Origin: Metarhizium brunneum
Taxonomy: Eukaryota; Ascomycota; Sordariomycetes; Hypocreales; Clavicipitaceae
Reading direction: 5' to 3'
NCBI RefSeq assembly: GCF_013426205.1
Contig: NC_089422.1
Coordinates: 1,612,001 to 1,676,000 of the forward strand
DNA length: 64,000 nucleotides
The notes under the pieces are model-generated. The model saw only the letters and a program-made list of their open reading frames with translations. It did no database searches and was not told the origin of the DNA. A program made the position numbers and the translations under genes. Each line of letters begins with the position of its first letter. Positions within the stretch are counted from its first letter, which is position 1. Below, in pieces: positions 23,301 through 35,900 of this stretch.

Positions 23301-23888
23301 AGACTCAGTTCATTGACGGGGTAGCTCACTGCCGATAAGAGGGCCTGGTAGCATCAGGGATGGTATACCAAAACACACCTCTCTCTGGCCCTGTGCCGTG
23401 CCTGTTTTTTTTTTTTTTTGCCACTTGCAGGACTTGGTCCTCACTAGCTGGTAATAGGAGCTGGCCTTTGGCTGTGCCCGCGTATCCAGGTCGAATCAAA
23501 AGGGAGTGGGATATCTGCGTCACTTTTCAAAAAGACTCAAGGCCCACCGGCACTTATACAGCCGTTATGACTGCAGGTAATTAAATGTAATGTTTATGCT
23601 TATTGTCACGGGGTAGAGTCGTATTGGAAGCTGTAACCGTACACAATCTCCGCTCTGTAGTCACATCTTACCCGATATGCCAGTTTCTATAGCACAGGGG
23701 GTTGGATGGCCACGGTGTTGTGCAGATTATCAACATATTAAAAAGCAACACTACGTCGAACCCCGACAGATTGGTTCGGTTAGCTATCCTCGACATAATA
23801 CTACCCAGGATCCCCGGCCGTTTACGTGTTATTTAGCAGTTACATCGACTGCCAGAAGCGAAACGACCTGCTGCGCAATTCTTGGAAC
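20380..23888. other. 3.5-kb gene-poor spacer between P450 and second regulator
   Basis: It contains several frames of 60-160 codons on both strands with no recognisable domain and no splice-linked continuation. A short 8-bp tandem repeat and a poly-T tract (about 23403-23420) were seen. It must hold the promoters of both divergent flanking genes. No transposon ends were found. Confidence 0.45.
23002..23025 (+). repeat. Short tandem repeat, 8 bp x 3
   Basis: CCTCACGC, CCTCACGT and CCTCACGC lie head to tail, about 0.9 kb upstream of the second Zn2Cys6 gene. This could be a simple slippage repeat or a clustered binding site. Confidence 0.7.
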
Positions 23889-25955
23889 ATGCAGACGCCA
23901 GAAGAAGTCGAGCCCTCGACTGTGCCCGAGTCTTTGACATCGGGGCGCAGTCGCCAGAAGCCAGCGTGTGAAGAGTGCCGACGGCGCAAACTCCGTTGCG
24001 ATGGACAGCAACCGCAGTGCGGCGTTTGTAAAGAGACTGGTGTGGTGTGCGAGGTGAATCCCGTTCGAGCGCCTCGAGGCCCCAAGAGAGGATATCTAAA
24101 GAATCTACGGAACCGAGTTTGTACGTCTTATTGTCCGGGCCGTTGTAGCCTCTATGCTTTTCTGCACTCATAGGATATGACGATAGTAATACTTTACAGC
24201 TATGCTTGAAAGCAGATTTGCTGCCCAGTCGCAGAATCTGGGTACAAATGAGGCTGGCCTCAACTCTGGTGATGTTTTAGCATCGCCACTGGCTTCCATG
24301 CCGAACTCGATCCAAGGGGGGAACGTAGACTCTGTCCAAGACATGTTTTCCATGATGGACCCCGCGGTTTCCGAGTCGGAGATGACCTTGACAAGTCCTC
24401 TTCTGGATCTCGAGACTCTGCACAACCTAAACCTGATACCCGAGCCGCCGCCTACACCGTCCACGACATGTCTGACCGCCAGCAGCATTCCTATTTGTGA
24501 CTTTACCCAAGCGGAGCTGTAAGTCTACGTCTACACCTCGTCTATCGGAGATACTGGTCGCTAACAGCAGGGGATCCATGGCAGCAACCAACTGTACTTT
24601 GATCGTGTCCATCCTTCGATACCAATCTTGCACCAACGGCGGTACCACTCGTGGTCCAAACTGCACACAAAGTCGGCCGCCAGATTGTCCTTGCAGTATG
24701 CCATGTGGACATTGGCATCGTTATTATCTGGTCAGTTCCAGCACCTGCAAGAAGGCTTCTACCAAGAAGCCAGGCAGATGCTAGAGTCATCAAACCCTAC
24801 CAACTGCGTCCAAGGCAGTGCTCTCGAAATCGAGTTAGCTCAGGCCTGGGTGTTAATTGCTACCTATGAGTCGATGAGGACGCATCATCAACATGCCTGG
24901 ATGAGCGCTGGACGCGCGTTCCGCCTGGTGCAACTGATGAAGTTGCATGAGATTGACAGCCCGACAAACCCATCTTCTGGTGCCGATCATGATTCTGTGA
25001 CAACGGAAGAAAAACGAAGAGTGTTCTGGATGGCGTACTTTATTGACCATTTGTTTAGTATGAAGAATAACTCACCCATCAGATTAAACGAGCATGTGGT
25101 GAGTCTCTCAATTCCCGGAAGCTTCATATTAGATGCCTGGTGGGAGTGACAAACTTATCTTTCTTATTTCCAGATATGCACACGATTGCCTGCCCAGGAA
25201 TCAGACTTTCAAAATGGCCAAAACACTGTAATGGACTTCTTGTCGGACGCGATAGTAGATCAAAATCCAACCACGCGCTCTCCCTTTAATGAGTGCATCG
25301 TTCTAGCAACTATCTGCGGACGCACATTGTCCCATAATCAGCAGTACAACATACGGTGCCTGCATGGTGACGGCGAAGCAGACTGGTCAGACTGGGACAC
25401 TTGGTTTGATAACATTCTGTCGGCAAGACTCCAGATTTTGTCCAAGTGTTACCCTTCTCCCACGACGGGATACGACCCCATGCTTCTCTTTGCGCACGTC
25501 ATCGCTCAGGCATCCGTTATATACCTATGCAAGGAAGTCAAATCCATGGTCTGGCCAAACGGGAAAGCCAGATCGCTTCGTACAGAGTATCAACAACGAG
25601 CGTTGAATGCTGCCGAACATATAGTCAAGCTTGCCTATGCGCTTGTGGAATTCAGCGTCTTCAAGGTAATTGCTTCAGCCTCGATAACCCACGCAAGACG
25701 GCCACTAATGGAGCCAAAATATAGGTTCATCCTCTCATGCCGATTCCAATATTCCTTTGTGTGGAGTTTTTGTTTGCCAATCGACAGCTACCCCGAGCCG
25801 CTACGCTGTTGCGGCAACTGTTGGATGCCCTCAGCCAGCTAAAGAGTGTCATTAACCCGAAGCAAAATTACATTATGCTTCTGGACTTGACTCACATTTT
25901 CCCAATGCTCAACACAATGGATAATCAGACGGCAGGGACCGCAATGAGCCAATAG
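23889..25955 (+). CDS. Zn2Cys6 transcription factor, likely cluster regulator
   Basis: The zinc cluster is [18 protein letters not shown] followed by [10 protein letters not shown] (residues about 21-48) and a basic tail [12 protein letters not shown]. The fungal-specific middle domain starts near [20 protein letters not shown], and [19 protein letters not shown] gives the family's 'R.FW..Y..D' signature. Five exons (23889-24120, 24200-24518, 24585-25098, 25174-25665, 25725-25955) join in frame to 595 residues. Intron 2 needs the acceptor at 24583-24584; nearer AGs lead into the wrong frame. The ATG at 23889 is the first in frame. It sits between the P450 and the 2OG oxygenase inside the cluster, so a pathway-specific activator is the natural inference. 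XlnR/MalR-like sugar regulators share this layout and cannot be excluded. Confidence 0.85.
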
Positions 25956-27019
25956 GTGGCCTCCACGACGGGGTTTCGACTTGGGAGCGGAGTTGGCTAA
26001 TGAAAATGACAAAAAGCGCTTGAGCCTTGTACATTTGGAGGCTATTTTTGATTTATGAAAAGCTTTTGGGTAAAAGAAACGAGTACAGTGAGGATAGTCA
26101 CAAAAATATATACGACCACGATCCATTATTCCCCTTTCTGTAGTTTTGGCATCAACCGCCATGGCCCTCTGATCGTGCTGGAAACTGCATTTAATGTAAC
26201 CCTAACTAGCTTCGTACGGAGTCCTGTTGGTCTTGATAGATGCAAGCCGGTGCATCTTGGCCAACATCCATAGTCCAACGTGCAGTGTAACTGTAGTGTC
26301 GTGGTACGTGAGCAGCGGCTCCATCCCAACTTGTCTCACGGCTCAGACCTGACAAGACCCAGCGAATGGAGACGCCACGCGTGATACAGAGAGATGACTG
26401 AAACTCACCTGAAAACATGCTCCCTTGTGACGTAGATGTCGTCTCATTGGCCACGACGGCGGGTGAATCCGCAACCCGATGTGGCAGCACACTGCTCGCG
26501 CTTCGCGTCCATCTTAGTCGGAGAAAGCTGGCGGCCAGTGGATATTCCGAGATGGGGTATACATTTTCAAGTTGCTGTGCATTCCCGATATGGGCAAATG
26601 CCACCTTTTCTGATGCGGCCTCGCGCTTTCGCTCTTATGTGCGGAGTATCTTCCTTGTTACACTCGCGATACATTGGCTGGAATTGGTGGTCAGATCGGA
26701 GTTGGTTGCTATGTCCGTCGAAGAAAATGCGTTTTTTGCAGTAAATGGACGATGGAGGAAGTTTATAAATGAAGTATTCGATGTTGTATAATCTCAAGGG
26801 AGAGAAAATTGCCATGAGTCATCTACAATAGACTTCAAGATAATAACTTGACATCTCCCGCCTCCTATATCACCCAAGATCAACTACCTGCCTCACTTTT
26901 CGCAGTAATTGGCAACCCAGAAAACACCTCGTGGCTCGGACAGTAAATTGTCGCGCAACGATTTGGGAACCCTCTCTCATCTATATCTATATTTAAAAAA
27001 CAATATTGAGTATATCAAA
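25956..27019. other. Intergenic, promoter of the 2OG oxygenase
   Basis: It holds overlapping frames at 26206-26815 on both strands with no recognised domain. Just before the ATG at 27020 lies a TATA-rich run (about 26981-26997), which may be part of the core promoter. Confidence 0.4.
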
Positions 27020-28190
27020 ATGGGCAGCAAGACTCCCGACGCCATTCCAACCATTGACATTAGCGATTTTATTTCGCCCACGTCGACTGAAGCACAGAAG
27101 CAGGCCGTCGTCGACAACGTTCGCCATGCCTGTACAACTTATGGATTTTTCCAGGCAGTTGGCCACGGGGTCACTGTTGACGAGCAAAAGGAGATTCTAG
27201 ATTGCACTAGACGCTTTTTTGCTCTCCCCGAAGAGGACAGGATGGAAGTCTGCGTCTCCAAGTCCATGGGAAAATCTCTTCGCGGCTATGAGCCACCTCT
27301 GATCCAGACTCACCACAAAGGCTTGATGCCGGATATCAAGGAAGTAAGTCAATTAGACGTCGTTTCCAAGCTTTGGTGGCTTCCCCAACAATCCCAAGGT
27401 AGTCACCACCATATCTAATTGTCCCGAGCTAATTTTGATATCCACCTATTACCTAGACATTCATGGTAGGGGCCGAGATTCCAGCTGATCACCCCGACGC
27501 TGGTTCCTTTTCTACTGGGCCCAACCTGTGGCCCTCCAAGATACCCGAGGATCAATTCCGCCAGCCAGTCATGGATTATCAGGCCAAGATGGTTAATCTA
27601 GCCAAGGTTCTTTTGAAAATCCTTGGCCGGGGTTTGCCCAAAGAATGGGGTCACCCGCCAAGCGTGCTTGAGAAGCTCGCGGAAAATCCTTCCATCCCCA
27701 TGAGGATGCTTCACTACGCGCCACAGGAGGTTCTCCATGATACACAATTTGGAGGTGAGAGATTTTTCGACCGCCCACCTTTCCCCGTGGACAAACGACT
27801 TGGCACTGACATGGCTGCGTCAACCTAGTTGCTGACCACACCGACTTTGGCTGCATTACTATTCTTCTGCAGGAGGCAGTTAGCAAGGGACTCCAAGTAT
27901 GGTATCCTCCAACTGAGACCTGGATTCCGGTCCCGCCTACCGAGGGCGCCTACGTCATCAACATGAGCGACATGATGATGAAGTTGACTGGCGGTTATTA
28001 CCGCAGTGCACGCCACAGGGTTGTCACCAACCATCGAAATCATCGATATAGTGTTGCCTTCTTCCTGAATGGCAACCTGAAGCTGGTTGCAAAGGCGTTG
28101 GATGGCTCGGGCACCGAGGTTGTGATTGGCGAACACATTCGCCAAAGACTTATTGAGACCCTCGGAAAGACGGGCGAGATGCTCAAATAG
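27020..28190 (+). CDS. 2-oxoglutarate/Fe(II)-dependent oxygenase (isopenicillin N synthase-like; TropC/CitB-type candidate)
   Basis: A soluble non-heme iron dioxygenase. The N-terminal DIOX_N region starts [12 protein letters not shown] and continues through [15 protein letters not shown]. The catalytic double-stranded beta-helix carries HTDFG (His211, Asp213) and RHRVV (His270) as the iron triad, and RYS (Arg280, Ser282) for 2-oxoglutarate. Three exons (27020-27343, 27457-27754, 27829-28190) give 327 residues, normal for the family. A possible upstream in-frame ATG is ignored because the N-terminus at 27020 matches family length. In known fungal pathways such enzymes oxidise the C-methyl group of aromatic aldehydes (TropC drives ring expansion, CitB makes an alcohol). 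Its place 2.1 kb from the FAD monooxygenase gene supports membership in the PKS cluster. The exact reaction is inference. Confidence 0.9.
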
Positions 28191-30311
28191 TGCGCATACA
28201 GGGGAAACTCCTATTGAGCCGAGAATAGTAAACCGCCAAATCTTGTTCCCTGTTGCTAACAGCTACGTCTGAGGTTACACATGGGGATGTAGATGTCTAG
28301 TGCTCAAAGAGCAAAGCTAAATGAACGGTTTATATTGAATCTGTTATTTGCTGGTAAATGCAAGCGAACTATGCTGTTTTGACACATATTCATGCCGTGA
28401 TACGAGAATGGAAATCTACAAGACCTATTGTGAATTTTGCTTTGCCAGTTGTTTCCCACTGAAGCCCACATATAGAAGAGCGTTCTCATAATATCATGTT
28501 ACTGTAATATATTGCTGAGGTAGAACTGTTCAACATGATGAGGACTTTAAAATACGCTTCCCATGAAAGTACAATAACCCTCAGACAGCCTCTTCACCAC
28601 TTTCAGCACGTCCTCGACATAGTTGACTTGCACGACCTACTGAGTCTTGTAGGGTCAGGTTTAAAAAAAACTTATTTCTAGATGAAGGTGTAGGTTAACA
28701 GACCTCCAAATCGGGAACCCTAGAGCGCACAACCATACGACCGTTGGCGCCCCTTCGATGCATCCCGACTTGCCGGCGAGTTCGGAAATGCTGAGAACAC
28801 CCTTTCGGGGCCGACGGTAATGGACATGCCGCCGGCTTCTAGTATGTATGTCCGGTTAATGACAATCCAAGTCCCGATTACGAAGAGTCCGTGGAATGCC
28901 GGAGCCAAGGTATCCGTGTGGGCCTGTTGTGGGTGAATATTTATGCCAAGCTACCGCTTTGTGACGTGTCAGAATCCTCGATATGCATCCTTGGTGGCAA
29001 GAACTGTCTTTGATAGTTGACCTGCAAATACTGAGTCGGGTACAATTCAACACCCGCCTGCTTCCCGAGACGTCCCTACGGATTGCTTCTAATTGAGATA
29101 TATTCACCCCTTTCCAGCTGAAAGGAAAGAAAACTGAGCGCAAAAAAGGTAAAAATTAAGTTAAAATGAAACTTAAATTCATGTTTCATGATAGTCAGTA
29201 AGTTACAATTGGCTACGATCAAAGTTGGTCTCGGGGTTATCTTCTACCTACGGAGTAGAGTTACACTCGGTTAGTTTAGGGCGGCGATATCCGCTCCATG
29301 GGACAATATTCCCCATAAAAAAGCGATTCGTAAAGAGTTTCAAACGGGGAGAGGACATCGGGCTGCTTATACTGCATTGACTCCTTCCTTATCCGCCATG
29401 TCTTCGCTCCTTGTTGCTACACTCTGACATGTGAATTCGTTGATTCCGTGACGTACTCGTTGTGTGAGATCTGGCACGCCTTGAGCTTGCTCCTGGTCAT
29501 TCACGAAATATCACCTCCACAACGGGCGGACCACCGGATATCGTATTTCTATAGATTAGAACGAGCCCACCGAATTGCAGGGGTTATGTTATTAGTATTG
29601 CACACGTGTCCTAAATGCTTCGCCACACAATTTCGACCAGCAACGTAACGTAACCTTGGGCTATATAGCAGATTTTAATTGTTGGCAGTGGTGAATTTCA
29701 CGTACGGTATTGAGGTATTATGAGCGGTTTTGCGGCTTCAAGAAACCGGCGCCCTTATAGATTCTAAGAATCGTCGTGGGCAGACTTCGTCTACCGAGTC
29801 GGGTGTCAGAGTTGGGGCTTTTCCCGGAGAAGCAAACGCTGCATCTTCCAGTTTATCTCAAGAATCAACTGGTCAACAGTGGACTCATAGCCGTCTCTAG
29901 ACGTAAGTATCGAGTATAATACTAAACAAACGAACACATAATTGTTTTGGACAACGGACTCTAAGCGATACCTAGATTTTAGCTCGTGCAACCCAGGGAA
30001 TTCTTCAGTATTCAATCAGACCAAGATCCAACTGATAGCCAAGCGAGCAGAAGCCTATAGCGGTTTCCAATACAATTTAGTTTCATGTGGCGAGCAGGAC
30101 AACCTGACTCAGTTTTCTCATAGCTTTGGGCTTAAAAGTGCATCGATATTAATCGCGGTTTATTGAGCAAAACTACAGCTACAAAATACAAACGACGTCC
30201 AAAACGCCCGTCAACTCCGTTCCATCATTCATCGGTCAACATCACAAGCCAAGCTCTTGTGCCATCCTACAATCAGCGTATGTATTTTTGCTCACCTGCC
30301 CATGAAGCTGC
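28191..30311. other. 2.1-kb convergent spacer, no gene recognised
   Basis: AT-rich stretch between the 2OG oxygenase and the FAD monooxygenase, which converge. Frames under 100 codons only. Nothing else was identified. Confidence 0.45.
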
Positions 30312-31936
30312 TTAAGAGACCATCACATCTGTGGTGCAGCTTTGGCCAGGTCCAGCCAATAGCTCGGCATGCGTCTCGATCGACAGCGTTTTCGAGTCGC
30401 CGATGCCATGAGCCACCGTTTTTGTCTTGGCTATGGATTCCGAAACATTGCCGTTGACGAGAGAACTTGCCTTGACGTCGCCGTTTGTGGCAGACGCTTG
30501 CTTTTCAAGGCGACTGATGAGCATGCCATAGCTCTCAGCAGCCTCCGCAACCATTTGACGGAAGTCATAATTCCATATCTTATAAGTGCGGTCTTTGAGC
30601 TCCTCCAATGTCGACTCTGCCTTGAGCCACTTTGTCGGGTCTGCCCATTCTTTCTGCTGGTGCAGATCGCAGATTCGTCGACTGCTCTGCACCAGCCACT
30701 GGCTGCGAGTCCTCCTGATGTCATTGTACACGGCAAACGCGGAGGAAATGACCTGACTTTTGGACAGTTTTCCTTTTCCGAGTTTCATCGAGGCGTCGGC
30801 CATCAGAACCGAAAGGACAAGTGCGTCCTCTACCCCCATGCCGGCGCCGGCGCCATGATGCGGGCTGCTGGCATGCGCTGCGTCTCCAGCAACACATATC
30901 CGGCCTTTGTTGTAGAACGGGAGAGGGTAATCCCACAAGTCAAAGACTGCCCAGGTAGGGAGCGTCTCCGGCAGCAGGCTGATGAGATCTCGAATTGCTG
31001 GGTTCCAGTCCCTGAAGCGATGTTCGATATCAGCACGCTGGCCGACAAGCGCCGTTGGTTTATCCTGTGGCCATTCCTCGTCGTTTCGAACAAAGACGGT
31101 GACATTGCACATGGTGCCGTGTGCCACGGGGTAGTGAAGGATGTTTGCGTCAGGACCCAAGTGATTGTGAAATGCCCTTGCCTTGCGTTCTCCCAGTGCT
31201 GAGACGGCCTTCTCCATTGGGATAACGGTAGGGTACGAGTTGACATGAGTATAAGTCGGCTTGCCGGCGGTGCTGTCGGGGCCAAGAACTATGTTCCTTG
31301 TCTTGGATTTGATTCCATCGCACCCAATGACTGTACTTTCAGTTAGATACTTTTCACGGACAAGATATGCTGCGTCAAGAATTCCCCTCAAAGAGCTGTT
31401 TACTCACCGGCGTCGGCTTCGGTCACAGTGCCATCTGCAAACTTGAGCACAATCTTTTCGTCGTCTCCGCCCTCGACAATATCCTCTAAGCGCTTCTTGA
31501 AAACCACAGTGTCGGATGGCAAGACTCGGATTAGTTGTTCAAGAAGATGGTCTCTGCGAATGCCTTGGATTCCTCGGTATCCCGCATTCGTTTTCAAGTA
31601 GTACTTCTGATAGTAGGGATCGCTCTTGTCTCTTTGATTGTAGCCATCAATCCATCGAAGGCAGTCGTGAGGATCGTCCTCGTTGGCAGCGGAAAGACCT
31701 ACAGCACCACCCATCCTCAGGGCCATGGTCACTTCCGGGTCGATCATTTCTAGACATCCTTGAGCAGCGGGATTGAATGCGATTCCTGTTCCCAGCTCCC
31801 GCAAGCCCTGGCCCTGCTCGAAAATCGTGACCTTGATCCGACGCCTTGCCAGACCTGCAGCGGCGATGAGGCCGACGATGCCACACCCTACAATGGCAAC
31901 CTCGAGCGGGCTGTCTTCTCCTGCGGATTGCGACAT
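30312..31936 (-). CDS. FAD-dependent aromatic monooxygenase, AzaH/TropB/SorbC-type
   Basis: A group A flavin monooxygenase using NAD(P)H. FAD motifs: GCGIVG (Gly17-Gly22), the DG motif in VIGCDGIKSK (Asp181-Gly182) and the GD motif in ICVAGDAAHASSPHHGAGAG (Gly325-Asp326). The body (CLRWIDGYNQ, GERKARAFHNHLGPDA, WAVFDLWD, YKIWNYDFRQMVAEAAE) follows the salicylate-hydroxylase-like enzymes that hydroxylate and dearomatise PKS-made aromatic aldehydes. Two exons (31936-31408, 31330-30312) give 515 residues. After about residue 454 there is a 60-residue polar tail (from ASATNGDVKA) beyond the end of the usual 440-460-residue family members. It is divergent from the PKS, sharing a 1.0-kb promoter region, so co-expression is likely. 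Product stereochemistry and ring position cannot be read from the sequence. Confidence 0.92.
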
Positions 31937-32942
31937 CCTGCTGACTGATGACTATTCAGGGCGTACAGATTGGTGGAGCAGAATCAGTATGCAAGTGAGT
32001 TGGCATCACACTTGCATGGCTTTTACGAGTCTTTATTTTGAGTAATCCGGGCCGTGGGCTTGGTTGGTGGTGCCGTGATGGCAAAATTGTTTTCGGAATT
32101 GGTTAGTCCGAGAGAATGATGGCAAAGATCCCGAATCTAATCTGATTAGTTGATCGGGGTATCTGTATCGATCTCACACCCTTCTTGGAGCTCGCTTCCT
32201 AAACAGCCGAGTCTGTTGGAGCCTGGTAGGGCCCATCGGAGTAAGTAAAGGAACCGAGTACCGAAACAAAACAATGGTTGTTTCGAGCCTGAACGGTAAA
32301 TCTCTCAAGCTTTCTGTGTCTTCTATTGGCCAGGGAGAAGGGCACCACATTACTTTCGTCCCTTATGCCTCGGAGTTTCTCCAATATGCAGTCTCGGGCC
32401 GCATGGCTCCCCAGTCATCCTCGGTGGGACCTTTTTGGCTACATTGGCCCGTTGACACATTGCTTGTCGCGATAGGGGACAGATTTGTTAACCTTGGTGT
32501 TAGAATCTTTGCTCATGGGCATGATTGTTCCACCGAATGCGAGCCATCCATTCCAACTCCATGCCCGTCTGACAACCCTGGCATTTCTTTCGTTTCCTGG
32601 TCTCGGCGGGCTAGTTTCTTCCCACTCAGAAGAAGATTACTATTCGCCGTAAGGAATTACAGGAAGTGTATGGAGTTTGGTCGGCTACTCAAGTCTCCCT
32701 TTCTAAGATGAAGCAAGGCCTTCTCCATCAGATAGACGTACCATATATGAGTAGCTGCTCGCATTGTGTTATATTCCATGTCTTCTTACACAACATAAAC
32801 ATACTTCAACTTTCAGGTCCTTCTCTCTTCAACATTGAGGCGACTAATCGAGATACATGTGCTGAATCAACTGAACTTCAACCGTCACACATCTCCACCT
32901 GCCTACTCTTTCTAGTCCTTCAGACTCCGATTGCTACTTCCA
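31937..32942. promoter_or_regulatory. Shared divergent promoter of FAD monooxygenase and NR-PKS
   Basis: The two start codons face away from each other with 1006 bp between them and no gene inside; the frame at 32274-32711 has no recognised domain. Divergent placement of a PKS and its first tailoring enzyme usually means joint control. A perfect 6+1+6 palindrome lies at 32137-32149, and a half-site copy (CTAATC) at 32844-32849, about 94 bp before the PKS ATG. The last part before the PKS is pyrimidine-rich, as common before fungal start codons. Confidence 0.6.
32137..32149. promoter_or_regulatory. Candidate regulator-binding palindrome CTAATC-T-GATTAG
   Basis: A perfect inverted repeat with a 1-bp spacer, located 201 bp upstream of the FAD monooxygenase start and 794 bp upstream of the PKS start. 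Half-sites also occur before the MCT-type transporter (about 41530) and before the gene at 45439 (about 44951), but single half-sites are frequent by chance in 64 kb. Binding is not shown. Confidence 0.3.
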
Positions 32943-35900
32943 ATGCATTCCGATCCGAGATTAGCCAGTCCAAACGGGGCTTTAAATGTATTCCTTTTCG
33001 GATCTTTGCCGTTGTCATTCGACCATTCAGAGTTTCATCGGATCCAAAACACTGTTCGCGGTGATGAGAGTGTTTCATGGATTCTGAAGGTTGTATCAGA
33101 GCTACCGGAACTATGGCAATCCATCTCTGCAGCTCTCGGTGTTCCTAGCGAAAGGGTTGTCGAAGGCTACATGCAGCTTGTTGACCTAAAGAATGCTTTC
33201 AACTCGGGCGCTGCGCTGACTATTCCGTACCCGTTGCCAAATAAACTCTTAGTTCCACTGGCAACCATCGACCAGCTTATTCAGTACATGAGCTTCCATA
33301 AAAATGCGTACGCCGGCCAAGACGACGAAGCTGACTGGGTATCACGGGCTTCTGCCAAGGGCGAAACGCTGGGATTCTGCACGGGGCTGCTGAGCTCGGC
33401 GGCCGTGTCCAGTTCCAAGTCTCCCTCAGATTTCGAGAGATATGGTTCATCTGCAATTCGGCTGGCCGTTGCAGTTGGTGCGGTTGCTGATATGGATGCC
33501 AAAGCATCAGCTCAGTCGCCACAGCCCACGAGGTGCCTCGGGACAGAATGGAATTCCGACTCCAAACTGACCGACCTCTGCAAGATCATAGACAGCCAAG
33601 ATGATGTAAGTGCCCCCATCTTGACACGAATAGAGGAGGTAATTACCATTAAAATGGGTCCAATGCTGATAATAGTAGACATACATCTCTGTCAACTACG
33701 ACTACAACCGCGCCACGGTTACGACATCGTTGGCGGCGATGGCTCAAGTGCAGCAGAATATGAGATCAGCAGGATTGCCAGCTTCGGAGATAGGTTTGCG
33801 TGGTCGATATCATTCCGAAGAGCACGGGGACGCTCTCAGCGCCCTTCTCCGATTCTGCGACGGCCGCCCCGAATTCCAGTTCCGCGACTGTTCTGACCTC
33901 GTGATGAAATCGCGATCCAATACCGGCGGTCAATATTTTACATCCGGCCCACTTCATCACCATATTCTTAGGTCAATAATCTTGGAACCACCTAGTTGGT
34001 ACGAGACTATCAAGACCTTGGAATCAGAGGTGCTCTCGCAAGATGAGAAAGCAAGCATCGTAGCATTTGGACCAGAGCGACCACTGCCGCCTTCCCTGTC
34101 ACCATCACTGAGCTCGCGCTGCATTCATGTGTCTGACTCCAAGAACGCGCCGACCAAAAGCACACGCCAGGGCAGGTCTGGAGGTGTATATCCGGACACC
34201 GACATTGCTGTTGTGGGAATGTCATGCAAAGTAGCCGGGGCGGATGATCTAGAAGAGTTCTGGGAAGTGCTCTCTTCCGGGAAATCGCAGCACAAAGAAG
34301 TCTCATCGGAAAGGTTCACCTTTGAGACGGCTTTCAGAGACATGGACCCAAAGAGGAAATGGTTTGGAAACTTTATTCGCGGACATGACAAGTTCGACAA
34401 TAAGTTCTTCAAGACCAGTCCCCGCGAAGCCGCGACGACCGATCCGCAACAACGACAACTCCTTCAAGTGGCCTACCAGGCCGTCGAACAGTCTGGATAC
34501 TTCCATAAAGAACAAGACGATAGCACACGAGAAGTCGGTTGCTACATTGGTCTTTGTGGAACAGACTACGAGAACAACATTGCCTGTCATCCGGCCAACG
34601 CCTTTTGTGCCACTGGCAACTTGGAAGGCTTCGCGGCTGGAAAGATCAGCCACTATTTCGGCTGGACAGGGCCGGCATTCGTCGTTGATACGGCATGTTC
34701 TTCATCTGCTGTTGCCATCCACCAGGCGTGCCGAGCTATCCTGAGCGGCGAGTGTAGTGCTGCTCTGGCTGGAGGCACGCACATCATGACGAGTCCGTAT
34801 CGGTTCCAGAATTTAGCTGGCGCTTCCTTTTTAAGCACCACTGGACAATGCAAGCCCTTTGACTCCAGGGCAGATGGCTATTGCCGAGGGGACGGCGTCG
34901 CAGCCATCTTCCTGAAGAAGCTTTCTGTTGCTATTGCCGACGGAGATCAAGTTCTCGGAGTCATTGCAGCCACGGGGGTGCAGCAGAACCAAAACTGCAC
35001 ACCCATCTTCGTCCCGAACTCGCCCTCCTTGTCTGATTTGTTTAGAAATGTATCTACCAAGGCAAATCTCGAACCAGAGGCAATTACTGTGGTGGAAGCG
35101 CATGGTACCGGAACAGCTGTCGGAGATCCCGCGGAATATGAGAGCGTTCGACGGGTCCTCGGAGGCACCAACAGAAGCAATTCTCTCGTTCTGGGGTCTG
35201 TCAAGGGATTTATTGGACATACAGAGCCAGTGTCTGGAGTCTTGTCATTGATCAAGGTGCTTCTGATGATGAACAAGGGCTACATACCACCGCAAGCAAG
35301 CTTTGAGACCATCAACCCTAACATCAAAGCCCAGCCCTCTGACAAGATTGTCATTCCTACCTCCCTCAGGCCTTGGAACGCCGACTTCAAGGCTGCACTG
35401 ATTAACAACTACGGCGCTTCAGGTTCCAATGCGTCAATGGTGTTGACTCAAGGCCCTTCAACGATTCCCAAACCAGCATATCACGAGTCGAGCGACAAGA
35501 AGTATCCGTTCTGGCTGTGCGGATTAGACGATTCTAGCGTACGTCGGTATGCAACAGCACTATTGAAATACGTCAGCAATCGCAAAGCCTCATCTCGTGA
35601 CCCTGAGCTGACTTTGAGGGACGTCTCCTTCAATCTGGCCCGCAAGACCAACCGGTCGCTTGCGCGAAGTTCAATATTCAGCGTCAAGTCACTAGGTGAA
35701 CTATCACAGGCGTTGACCTCCATTGCCGATAATAAAGGTGGCTTCTCTACGAGCGCGCCAAAGGCAGAACGACCAGTGGTGCTCTGCTTCGGAGGCCAGA
35801 TATCTACCTTTGTTGGATTGGACAAGGAGTTATACGACAGAGTCAAGGTTCTGCGCCAGCATTTGGATGCAGTGGATTCTGCTGCAAAGAGTCTAGGAGC

